Source: Echinarachnius parma
Lineage: Eukaryota; Echinodermata; Echinoidea; Clypeasteroida; Echinarachniidae
NCBI GenBank assembly: GCA_037951105.1
Contig: JBAMJV010003147.1
Span: 100,867 to 164,866 of the forward strand
Reading direction: 5' to 3'
Length of the DNA: 64,000 nt
The position numbers and the translations under genes were made by a program. The stretch's first letter is position 1; each line of letters begins with the position of its first letter. Positions 44,399 through 55,200 of this stretch are shown piece by piece. Under the pieces are notes generated by a model. It searched no databases and was not told where the DNA came from. It saw only the letters and a program-made list of their open reading frames with translations.

Positions 44399-45948
44399 TG
44401 TCATAGTCGTGTAGATTTTTCTAGGACCTGGACACGTTCTTTAGTCCAACGTTTTTTTTATTGATTCATATTCTAGAAAGGTTAAAAAGAAATTTCAGCT
44501 TTGTTGCCACCTTGGCAACAGTGGGCAACTTTCTGTATAAGCATTATAAAGTTAATTAGCTAATTTGCATATTTGTGAAATAAGGTCAGGGGTCATTTTC
44601 TATCTAGGAATATTACAATATTGATAAAAACAAGGATTCTATGGTATTTTGGGGCAATGATTCCATTTCCACTGCTCGTTTTTAAGTGCCATATGGGCAA
44701 CACCCTGAAATGCAAGATGGCTGCCCCTAATTTGCATATTTATGAATATTATTGATTTTCAGTGGCTACAGCTTCTAATTAGCCAAAATTACATATCATT
44801 TTCCTCAATCGAGTTCTACATGTGAGATATAGATAGTTTAGCTTGGTTGCCACCTCGGCAACCTCTAGCAATGCATAAAATTAGCATAATAAGGTATTTT
44901 ACCTAATTTGCATATTCCCCAAAATCGAGTATATTGGGAACCCGGAAAGTAAAAATGACAAGTAATACCACTTTTCCATGGTTTTAGGGGGCAAACAATC
45001 CATTCATGATACTTTATTTGACGTATCACCTTGGCAATCCACATAAATCCAAGATGGCCGCCTTTGTCATTTTAAAGCAAATAATGCTATTTGCCACTTT
45101 AATGGCATTTATTTTATAAAAGTATGATTTTTTTTACTGTAAGCAAACAACAACATTGTAATTCAAGTATTCTAGTTCCTATTTACAATAATTAAAAGTC
45201 CAAACATTATAATATTGATCTAATATAACCGAAAGAATATAGTCGTGTATCGTAACATGTGTAATTTGAGGAGCAGCCATCTTGGATTTGAGATGGTTGC
45301 CATGGTGATACAGGGAAAGTATCAAAAATGGATCTGTTGCCCCCCAAAACCTTGGAAAAGTGGTATTACTTGCCTTTTTTAATTGCCGGGTTCCCAATAT
45401 ACTAAATTTGGGAGAATATGCAAATTAGGTAAAATACCTAATTATGGAAATAATATGCATTCCTAGAGGTTGCCATGATGGCAACTAATCTTTGATATCT
45501 TATAAATACATACTTAGTACATAAATGACAAATAATAATCTGGAATTATTACTAATTAAGGGCTGTAGCCACTGAAAATCAATAATATTCATAAATATGC
45601 AAATTAGGGGCAGCCATCTTGGATTTCAAGGTGTTTTCCATATGGCACTTACAAACGAGCACCGGAAATGGAATCCTTGCCCCAAAATATATTAGAATCG
45701 TTGTTTTTTTATCAATATTGTACTATTCCTAGATAGACAATGACCCCTGACCTTATTTCACAAATATGCAAATTAGCTAATTAACCTTAAAATGCTTATA
45801 AAAAAAGTTGCCCAATGTTGCCAAGGTGGCAACAAAGCTGAACATTTTCCTTAACCCTTCTAGAACATGTATCAATAAACAACATTGGACTAAAGAACTT
45901 TTCCAGGTCTTGTACTTGACCCAATGGACCGTCTTCACGACTATCACG
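44399..45948. mobile_element. 1.55-kb inverted-repeat element, arms of about 670 bases
   Basis: Left arm 44399-45066, right arm about 45268-45948. Mirrored marks: GTTGCCACCTTGGCAAC, TCAGGGGTCATT, CTAATTTGCATATT, AATCCAAGATGGC. Arms are clearly diverged. ATTTGCATA occurs repeatedly in both. No coding signature. Confidence 0.82.
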
Positions 45949-45999
45949 ATTTCTATTATTTGTAATTGTTCGTATCTGACAATATATTTTTGACAAAGC

Positions 46000-47026
46000 G
46001 ATGAAAAGAAAAGACCGGCTCGGTCGATGGAACTGAACACGTGATAAACATCAAGCTTACACGATGAATGTGCGTTTGCATGCTATTTAGCAACCAGTGA
46101 CGTAGATTGGGGCAAGTCAGGCACAGAGAATGAATAAATAGATACAGACTTAACAATTCTTCGAGTATAAGTATCCAGATAATTTTATGATTCAAATTAT
46201 TTTGATTATTCGACACTTGTATAGCGTCTGGAATATCACAGTATGATTACGAAAGTATATTATTTCCTTGTCAGTAAAAATAACTCTAAATTGAAAAGTT
46301 GATTGAAGATTAAAATAATGATTAGGATGGCTTCTTTCTTATTTGTGTAACTTTGAATAATTATGGCTGAATATCATTGAACGAAATAACCATACATAGA
46401 AAAATGTATAACATCACTGAGTTGTTTACGTATGGGTATAGGTGTACGGGTGTAACCGCGCACTTTTTGTTTCGTGCAGGTACAGTCACATATCACCGGC
46501 CAGCTCGAACGGACGCCCATTCAGATCATGTGACTTAATGCGCAAATCTAATTGGTTTAAACGTGCACATTTTCTGACTTGCAATCAATTGTAACTTTAC
46601 AATCGGTTGCATTTATATTTCTGCGACGGGGCCCACTGGTCTAAAATCAACTTCGATCATATCAATATACACGCTTTATGAGCCTAATTTCAAAAGACGC
46701 TTCATCCACTTTCTATGAAAAATTAGTTAATATTGCAATATTACAGTAATAAGCCTATCTTGCCAAATTAAATTACAACTATGAAAGTTATCAAATACAA
46801 TACATTGTACATTCCATGTCATACTATGGATATAATATACATAAGTGTAAAACAGTGGCGTAGCGTGGTCGGACTGATTGGGGGGGGGGGGGGGGGGAGC
46901 ACGCAAAATTATTAGGGGCACACCTTATGTATTTCCTATTTTTTTTCAAAAAAAATTACCCCATACGCTGGCATTTTCGCTTAGTAGCGTAACTGTGATA
47001 AGTATATCATTCCCATCCTACGACTA
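46000..47026. other. Distal 3' flank of paralogue 3
   Basis: 46484-46730 parallels the flank of paralogue 2 at 19557 and 20815-20960. 46856-46965 is a poly-G repeat (GTGGCGTAGCG) related to 13023-13215. No gene. Confidence 0.5.
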
Positions 47027-47106
47027 GGGCCCCGTTGCAGAAAGAGATACAATTGGTTGTAAGTTGCAATTAACTTACAATTGATTGTTTCTCTTTCTGC
47101 AACGGG
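47027..47106. mobile_element. Short GGGGCCC-ended hairpin MITE
   Basis: GGGCCCCGTTGCAGAAAGAG and its inverted end CTCTTTCTGCAACGGG with almost no interior: a minimal deletion form. Confidence 0.8.
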
Positions 47107-47452
47107 AAGTCAGTCTAGAAGTCAGTGACAGGAATAATTATGCACTTATAGAGCGAAAATATCAGCGTTTCATTTCCTTGCCTTTTACATTTCTACAAGA
47201 CAGGAATTGGCGATCGGGTGCTCGACAATTCAAATAGAATCTAAAATGTTTTTAGTTACTCAAATGATTTAATCCCAACCATCAGTCAATTTCGTGCTAA
47301 ATTGAATGATCACAATGTCACTTTGACCGTTGTTCTCAGCAGTTTGACCGGGAAAACCTATATTCATATATCCTACATATTTTTGAGAATATCCAAAAGC
47401 GGTTTTCAAATTGTTTTTTAATTATTGCTTTAACCAAATATTAGATTCACAG

Positions 47453-47962
47453 TTAAAGGGATAGTTGAGTTTTGGTAGAGAGGGCGCTAGACTACTTATT
47501 TTTTTGTGAGGTAATGAAAAATTGAGTGTAAAATTTGAAAGAGACGGCTGAAATATCCATAAATATAACAATTTGTAATAAAGGTGTAGCCCCAGGTTTA
47601 TTAGAGAATTTTGAACCAGCCGTTAAAAATTCACAAAAAATGCTTCCTCTTTTCAAAAAGTTACAAAATAGGTATTTAAATAGTTATTGGTTATTTCTCT
47701 ATCTAATCACTTTTTCAACAAAACATCACATGCACAATATTTTATTCAAAATGGTTGAAACCGATGAGTTTTTAGAGAGCGCCCTCTTACGTTTTAACGG
47801 CTCTTTTTTAATGGTAACATGATCTTTACTACGTCATTTGTAATTTTGTGTTCCTTTCTAGTTATAACTATTAATTTGTAATGTAAAGATGCAGGTTTTG
47901 GTTACTAAAATTCAGTTTCACCAAAACTGTACTCTCCTTACCAGAACTCAACTATCCCTTTA
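47453..47962. mobile_element. MITE, TTAAAGGGATAGT family
   Basis: Ends TTAAAGGGATAGTTGAGTTT and AACTCAACTATCCCTTTAA. A 95-residue frame in it resembles a frame in the copy at 60480 (opposite strand) only because the elements are homologous. Confidence 0.85.
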
Positions 47963-47979
47963 AGAAAAATCGTATTTAA

Positions 47980-48195
47980 ACAATGGTTGAACATTTCAGA
48001 AGTCTGAAAACTCTTGTGTTAACGGCTGCTTTAAACAAAATGAAAACAACTATGTTACTTAGATGCTCAGCCATTTATATGTTTTTCTACCAGCCAAGCA
48101 TTATTGAATTATAATTTATATATTAGTTTTCAATGAAAAGATACAAGTTTTAGTTTGTAAAATTGTATTTGACCAGAACTATACTATCCATTTAA
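47980..48195. repeat. Partial TTAAAGGGATAGT-family MITE
   Basis: Interior words and a degraded right end (ACCAGAACTATACTATCC). The counterpart next to paralogue 2 is at about 22305-22436. Confidence 0.5.
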
Positions 48196-48221
48196 TATTC
48201 ACGGTTACTTCCATGAAGGTT

Positions 48222-48540
48222 AACAATGAATTGAATTGAATTGAATAGGTTTCATTTATTTTGTACAACACACATATACACTGATATGACATTTAAAGTA
48301 TATTATACAAATGGTTTAAACGTTACAAAAGACAATAATAAATCAATGTAACAACACTGTCTTGCCGATAATACAAATACACTGAACACGAGGAAGGACT
48401 TATCATACATACAGTATCATAATATATACACACTATTACTAGTAAACTGGTAAAATATATACAGGAAATGTAATGCTATACGATCAAATTTTGAATTAAA
48501 TGATGCAGATTTTCATAATTTAGTTGGTTAAAAATGCTCT
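48222..48540 (-). repeat. LINE-like 3' tail segment, copy 2
   Basis: GAATTGAATTGAATTGAATA, then a stretch parallel to 23385-23740 (AACAAGCTGGTAAAATATATA-like words), showing that the segmental duplication includes the 3' flanks. Confidence 0.55.
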
Positions 48541-49047
48541 GTAGAAAGTATGAAACATTAAGTAGAAACAAAATGACGCATAAATCATACGACTTTGACA
48601 GGACTAAATACGGTACATGCATTATTATCTGATTATTATTTATTATTTTATATTATAATAAACCCCGCACGAAAAGTTCCGCAATTCAAGTTTGATCGTT
48701 CATATCCCTCTTGGCCCTAAATTATCTTACATGAATTCGGTATCATTTCGGTATCATTTTGTATTCATCTATATATATTTTTATATTATTTATTTATTTA
48801 TTTATTTATTATTATTATTTTTTTTTGGGGGGGGGGGGGGCATACTCCTTTTTTCAAAGTGATGAAAACTGTCACGATTAGCCGGCTGAATCACATATTG
48901 AATCACTGCTTGATGCAGTTATGACGGGCAGGAATGGCAATTTTTCGTTCCGGTTTTTTTTGCCACCCTGTCGGATGCGGATGTGCCACGAAGTGTTTTG
49001 TTTTTTACTCCACTTCGTAAAAAATTCTTTCTTGATGAACACCATCT
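48541..49047. other. 3' flank of paralogue 3 with TTTA repeats and a G run
   Basis: TTTATTTATTTATTTATT at about 48788-48812, a T run and a G run (about 48827-48840). Candidate untranslated region; no further exon recognised. Confidence 0.45.
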
Positions 49048-49202
49048 TCACGGCATGCGGTATACCTGGCACACAGTGGGGAAGTCATTCTTACAGAGGG
49101 CGTCGTAATACTTCCCTTTCCCTTTGTTGACGGTTGCTGACACTTCTACGCGCACCTTTAAACAGTTGATGTCAGATAATGTGGGTTCCGTTCCTGCCCA
49201 GT
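49048..49202 (-). CDS. Paralogue 3 exon 6, CTLD end and stop
   Basis: Opens with NWAGTEP in place of the usual WxxGEPN, then INCLKVRV, YYDALCKND and the family ending TVCQ. Stop TGA follows VYRMP. The 3' flank holds no close polyadenylation signal; TTTATT on the plus strand (AATAAA on minus) recurs near 48.79 kb. Confidence 0.8.
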
Positions 49203-52200
49203 CTGTGGGTGTAAAGTTGAACGCGATCATAATGTATTACAGCTAATATGGAGTATGTATATTCAATAGTGAGAGAGAGTGCAAAGAGGTAGCGGAAGGG
49301 TGGGGAGTAACAGAAAGATCTCCAGGAAATCGGGTTCTGTTTCGACGGTAATTGTTCCAATAAAGCCCTGGTCATAATGGACCTACAACAGGTTCACAAC
49401 GGTAAATAGTTATGCCACTGGCACTGCACGACACATCCACGAACTTGTTTGTCTAACTCGTGTGTGATAACGTCATACGACAATCGTACGACATTCGTAT
49501 GGAAAATGACATGTTGTGGATGCCAACAGTTTGGTGCCATACGATGGACCTGCTACATTACCACGATTCGAAATTGTCAGACTCTACGATCAAGTATATT
49601 AATTGTAAGAAATCATCATTGGCTTTTATTTAGTCAATGGGAGAAATTTAACATATGACCGCATTCCAAAAATCTAATGGCTAGACAATTTTTATGAGGG
49701 ATATTATGTATTGATATATGCTGGTCCGATTAACAAAATTAACCCCAAAAAATGTGTGGAAAAGATACAATGTGCCAGTACAAAAAAAGTTAATATGAAT
49801 AGATAAATATACATGAACTTACTAATCTCGTCAAACGGGTACTCAAATGGTGGTCCAGATGCGTCACGTTCACACAACCACATAGCTTCCCGCTCTTCCT
49901 TGCAGTTCACCCACACGTACTTTGCCGATCCATGCAGGTCTTCGACGAGGGAGAGGACAGAGCTCATCTCCGTTTCATCTTCGATGAAGAGAAGTGATGC
50001 GCTCCCATTAATGACCACGTCTCCTGCAGCTGTTGCCAAGACTGTCATGGTTGCGGGAGGGAGATTGGTGCAGTACTCACGGGCATCCTGCCAGCTTCTA
50101 ATACCGCCGAAGTGGTAGCACTTGCTTCCATTGCCGCATATCCAATCTTCGACTGGAATGGAATTTACGAAGGGGGGTTAGTAGAGTTTTGGTAAGGCTA
50201 AACTTTAGTAACCAAAACCTGCACAAAAACATTACAAACTAATAATTATAACTCCACCATCCTCGAAAGGTATAGAAAATTACAAACGACTAAGTAAAAA
50301 GCCTGTTATAATTCAGAAAGAGCCATTTACACACATGCGGGCGCTTTCTAAAAAATCATTGGTTTCAACCATTTTTCATACAAAATTATGCATGTGATGT
50401 TTTGTTGAAATGATTAATAAAATAGAGAGTTCATCAACAACTATTTTAAAAACCTCTTTTGAAATTTATTGAAAAAGTATAAGCATTTTGTAAATAATTA
50501 AAAACAATCATCGAATATATCTGGGGCCCAGATTTATTCCGATCGGATATATTTATTGATATTTCAGCCGTTTCTGAACTGATTTTGATCACTTAAAGTT
50601 TATTCTGTAATTAAAATTGTATGCTCTTTCAAATCTTACACTCGGTTTTTTATTATCTCACAAACAAATGATTTCGTTCAGCACCCTCTATACCAAAACG
50701 GAACTACCCCTTTAACCATGGTTAAAATACGTCATTGATCATCTCCATACCCTGGTATGCACACTGAAAAAGTGATCCATTCACTTGTTAAAATTCAACC
50801 AAAATCTCTAGGGGTTTTACATTCCCTTGCCCATGTTTGGCTTTTTTTAAAATACGGTGGCAGGAATGAAATTGGTTTGAATTATTGTCTTTTAGATATT
50901 TTAGCTTATTTGAGATATATCAAGTTATGGTTGAATGCAAAAGCGGTCCAGGATCGCTTTTCCATTATATTACTCCACAGTGTCCAGATTTGTACATGGT
51001 GATTGGAATGAAAGGTGGGGTAATTCGTTCACATGTACATTACATGGATGGGCGGTACTGTAACTCGACAGCTTGTCATATTAAACATTATCATAACATA
51101 ATACAATTACAAAGTCTGGAGTAAATGGACTTTAAGTTGATCAGCTTGACAAGATGTCATCAGTGTTTGGCATGGGAGTCAATGCAGTAAAGACAGGACT
51201 AAATTACGAAGAGGAGCGGAATAATACAAAAGCTTAGAATACATTAGCTAAAGACCAACTATAAAAATCACAATTTACCTATCTCGCAGCGTTCACCAGT
51301 GAAGGGACGTTGGCACTCGCAGTAGAAACCCACCCCGGTCTCAACACACTGCCCCGATGGACACGGGTTGCTCAGACAATCTGATATAATATAAAAATAT
51401 GCGAAAGGATAAATATTTCAACTTGAAAACTTAATCCTTGTTTTAAACTTTGCTTCATAACTTTGTCACACGCGTGGGAACTGTTGTTCAACATGTCCTT
51501 GGAATGTTTTTCTTTGTAAGACTTTGAAGGAAGCCATCATTATAATGTAAAAGTTATCAATTTTACATTTAACCAACATTTATACACTGAAATGTATGTT
51601 TTCAGAAATATTGTATCCGAACGTTATGATCAAAACGAATGCAATCAAACAATCCTTGGCCTGCAGAAACAAACTAGTTATATTGTCATGGGAACCTAAC
51701 CACCCCCTTGACAATAGATGATAGTCTCCTTCTGCAGACGTATGAACACATGCTGGTTATTTTTTTCTAAATTAAGATTCATAACATAGTTACATAATAT
51801 AATTTTCCAGAAGCCCATAAGCCAGTTATGCTCTTGAATGTATTATTCGACATCCGGACGACATCCTCATAATTATACGGCCAGTTAAGACGCGCGCGGA
51901 ACGTTACACAGGGTAGATGACGTAGACAGCGCGCGCCGATACTCCCGTGTCGCGCCAGCTGATCGTGATGAGGTAGGTGCGGTTGTTATGGTAACCTACC
52001 CGAGTGAGGATTTTGTGGATGGCTGGTTAAGACAGCGGCCATGAGCCTGACGAAGGCTCACCAGGTGTTTTACGATCAGACCCCCTACTGTTAGTCGAAT
52101 GTATCAACAAAATAGTACAACCATACCTGGCAAGGAACAGACCAGTCGTGCGCCGATTCCACCCGGTTTGACCAGGCTCAACTTCCGATCCTTGGACTTC

Positions 52201-55200
52201 ACATCCTTTGCGACGAGTCTCACTACGTCACCAGAAGGCAGTTTGACTTGAGAACACTGGGGCATATTAGAGCACCTCTCAGTCCCCTCGGCATTGCAAA
52301 TCAATCCTAATTTAAATAAAGACGGGAGAAAATAGAACAAGTTGATGGCCACCTGCTATAACACCCATCCTGCCTATCAAAATAGTGGTTTCCAAAATGT
52401 ATCCCCTGCAGAGACCCACACATAAATATAACATGTTGCAATTGTGGAGTTACTTTTTTCTGATGTTAATCACTTCATTTTTAAACTGAAGATTAGGCAT
52501 ACACTGTTAAAACGCTGTGTAAACAAATTCAACAACTTGTTGAACATTTTCAACAACCGCTGTTTAACATGTGAACCATCCAACTGTTGTTGAAAACATT
52601 CAACAACCCCAGTTGTTTAAAGTTTACACAACTGGTGTTTTAATTTTTGTCAACAACTGTTGTTTAGAATAAATTTCAACAATCATATTGTTGAAATAGC
52701 AAATGCAAAAAGGATTGTACTAAAAAGCGGCGAGGTCGGAATCGAACCGGGGGTCTTTGGGTTATATGTCTAACACGCTACTGACTGCGCTAACTCGGTT
52801 CGCTTGGTCTGCTGGGAGACAAAAGGGGTTTTGTCGCGGTGATTTCGCGGTCGAAATTATCACGTGAATTAACACTTTTCAACAGCGCTTGAACAATGGC
52901 CGCTTTACACAACCCTTCTTTCTACAACTATTCATGCTACACCTAAAGTTGTATAAAAAGATTCAACAACCATTTTTACACAGCGTTTTAACAGTGTACG
53001 ACTACCATGCCCACGAAGCTACGTTGTAGTTCAGTTTATTTGATGTATTTATTTATTTCCGGTATGATAAACAACATGATACAAAGGTCCGGAGAACAAC
53101 AATGATCATGGTACACTAATATTTCTAGATACATTAACAAAAAAACACATAAATCGTAAACATATAATATAATGAAGTTCCAATTTTCTAAATTCTAATT
53201 TTTTTGTTATAATATACAGTATAATACAACATGTTTAGAGAGGTAAAAATTCAACAGAATTAGGTTAAATGTAATCATAATTTTAGTTAATCAAAATGAT
53301 ACCCGTCTTAATTGGACAAAATAGTCGTGGTGACGTCCTGACGTTACCCGGGTGAGATCATACCCCGTTCCTATTATCAAAGACTCTCCAATGGGGGTAC
53401 CATCAGGACTACATCGGGCTGCGTTTTAACCAAGTCGTACCAGGGTGAGGTCGTGGTAACGTCCGGACGTCACCCTGATATCATCATGACAAAATACCTA
53501 TTAATCCGCGGACCGTGGTTACCCGGATGGATGACGTCAGTCGGGCATGTGCAAATGGGCCGTGAAAAATATAAACATTGCAGCGATCGCACTTTGGATC
53601 GGGAACATGCGACACGCTTGTAAGCAAGGTTGCCAATTTAACTTGCTGTATGATTACACACATAACCTATTACATGCGTTCCTAATTTTACACTGGCAAT
53701 TAATCAACTAATACAAGTTTTGATAAATTAATAAATGAATCGTAAATTTTAAAAGCTACAATTAGGTAAGCACAACAACTGATATCTGACTGTGCACATT
53801 CAATTCAGCAATAATCGCTGATCGGGCACACGTGTATCTGTATGAATAATGATAATACTGCTTGTTTCCTTTTAAGTTGACTTTATTATACTGTCTTACG
53901 CCAATCGCAATATCTACCCAAATATTGCCGTGTCGCGCCAGCAGATGTTATGTCATGCCCATGTCATGGTTGTCAGCCGTTGTCATGGTAACTCACCCGG
54001 GTGGGGTTTGTGCGGGTGACCGAACGAATTTATTAAGCCACGGCCGTCCAAAGTCTCACCCCGTGTTTTGCGGTTAGACCACCAACTGTTTCTCACCCTG
54101 ATGTAGCCAGGGTAACATCGAGGTAATTAAAGGGGCCCGGCAAACCAAATGCATGTTGACTTCTGTTCATCTGTACTAGTGTACACATTCAATATTTGTA
54201 AACGGTTTGACCTAAATATGTTTTGTATATGTATAAACATTTTATCATTTATTTTTCTTCATGTTGCTAAGCCCCACCTCCTAAAAAACCCTCCGGAGTA
54301 AATTCTACTGTTGACCTGTTGTGACATCATCTGTCAATCACTGGTCAGCTACCATGAGATTAACAAAAGATGAAAGTACAAAAAGAACATCCACACAAAA
54401 GCATGCCCTGCATACCTCCATGCAATAGCTTAGACAGTGTTTTTCTTCTGATATAGCAACAGCTATTGAAATTGAAGGTGTGTGAGTTGGTATTCTATTC
54501 AACCGTGTGATGCTATTGTGATTAGGCACTCAGCTTGGGTGAAGGTAACCTCTTTGTAACTGAGTAGTGAATGGCTGATGATGTCACAACATGTCAACAA
54601 TATAATTCTACTCTGGAGAGGTTTTCAGAAGTGGGGGCTTCACAATAATGGAGAAAAATAATTACTAAAATGTTTTAAAATAAACAAAATATGATTGGGT
54701 CAAATGGTTTACAAATAGTTGATGTGTACACGTATATATATGAACAGAAGATAACATGCGTTTAGTTTGCCTGGCCACTTTAAGACGGGATCAGTAAATT
54801 CCGTGCTGGGGGGGGGGGGGGGGGGGGGTGCGTTGGGTGCGTTCGCACCCCCCCCCCCCCCCCCCCAATTCAGTAAGGTCCATTTTCTACCGGTCTCGAG
54901 TCCACTTTTTATTGGTCTCGACCATATCTCAGCCAATGGTCTTGAATTAATGGCTAAACAACTTTATCAGAGGTTCAGCCTCGGTCTCAATTGTATTTCT
55001 GATATTTAGGAAAATCAAAATGATACCTCTGTTTGTCAAGAGAACGATGAACAGAACCAGTTGAGTGACCTGCACATGGAATTCAGGATAGGATATGGAA
55101 AACGGAAATATTGTTATTGAAAAACATAAACACATGTATTTATGAATAAAACACATTTCTGTGACGAAACCGTCACCGATTTAAAGGTACACTTGAGTAT

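Noticed and set aside
47535-47822. 95-residue ORF similar to one at 60621-60803
   Set aside because: Both are readings of the same MITE family in opposite orientation; similarity is at the DNA level.
49048-49067. CAG/GTATAC as a donor leading to further exons of the lectin genes
   Set aside because: Cannot be excluded, but both copies keep an in-frame QVYRMP stop, the CTLD is complete at TVCQ, and no further exon could be recognised downstream.
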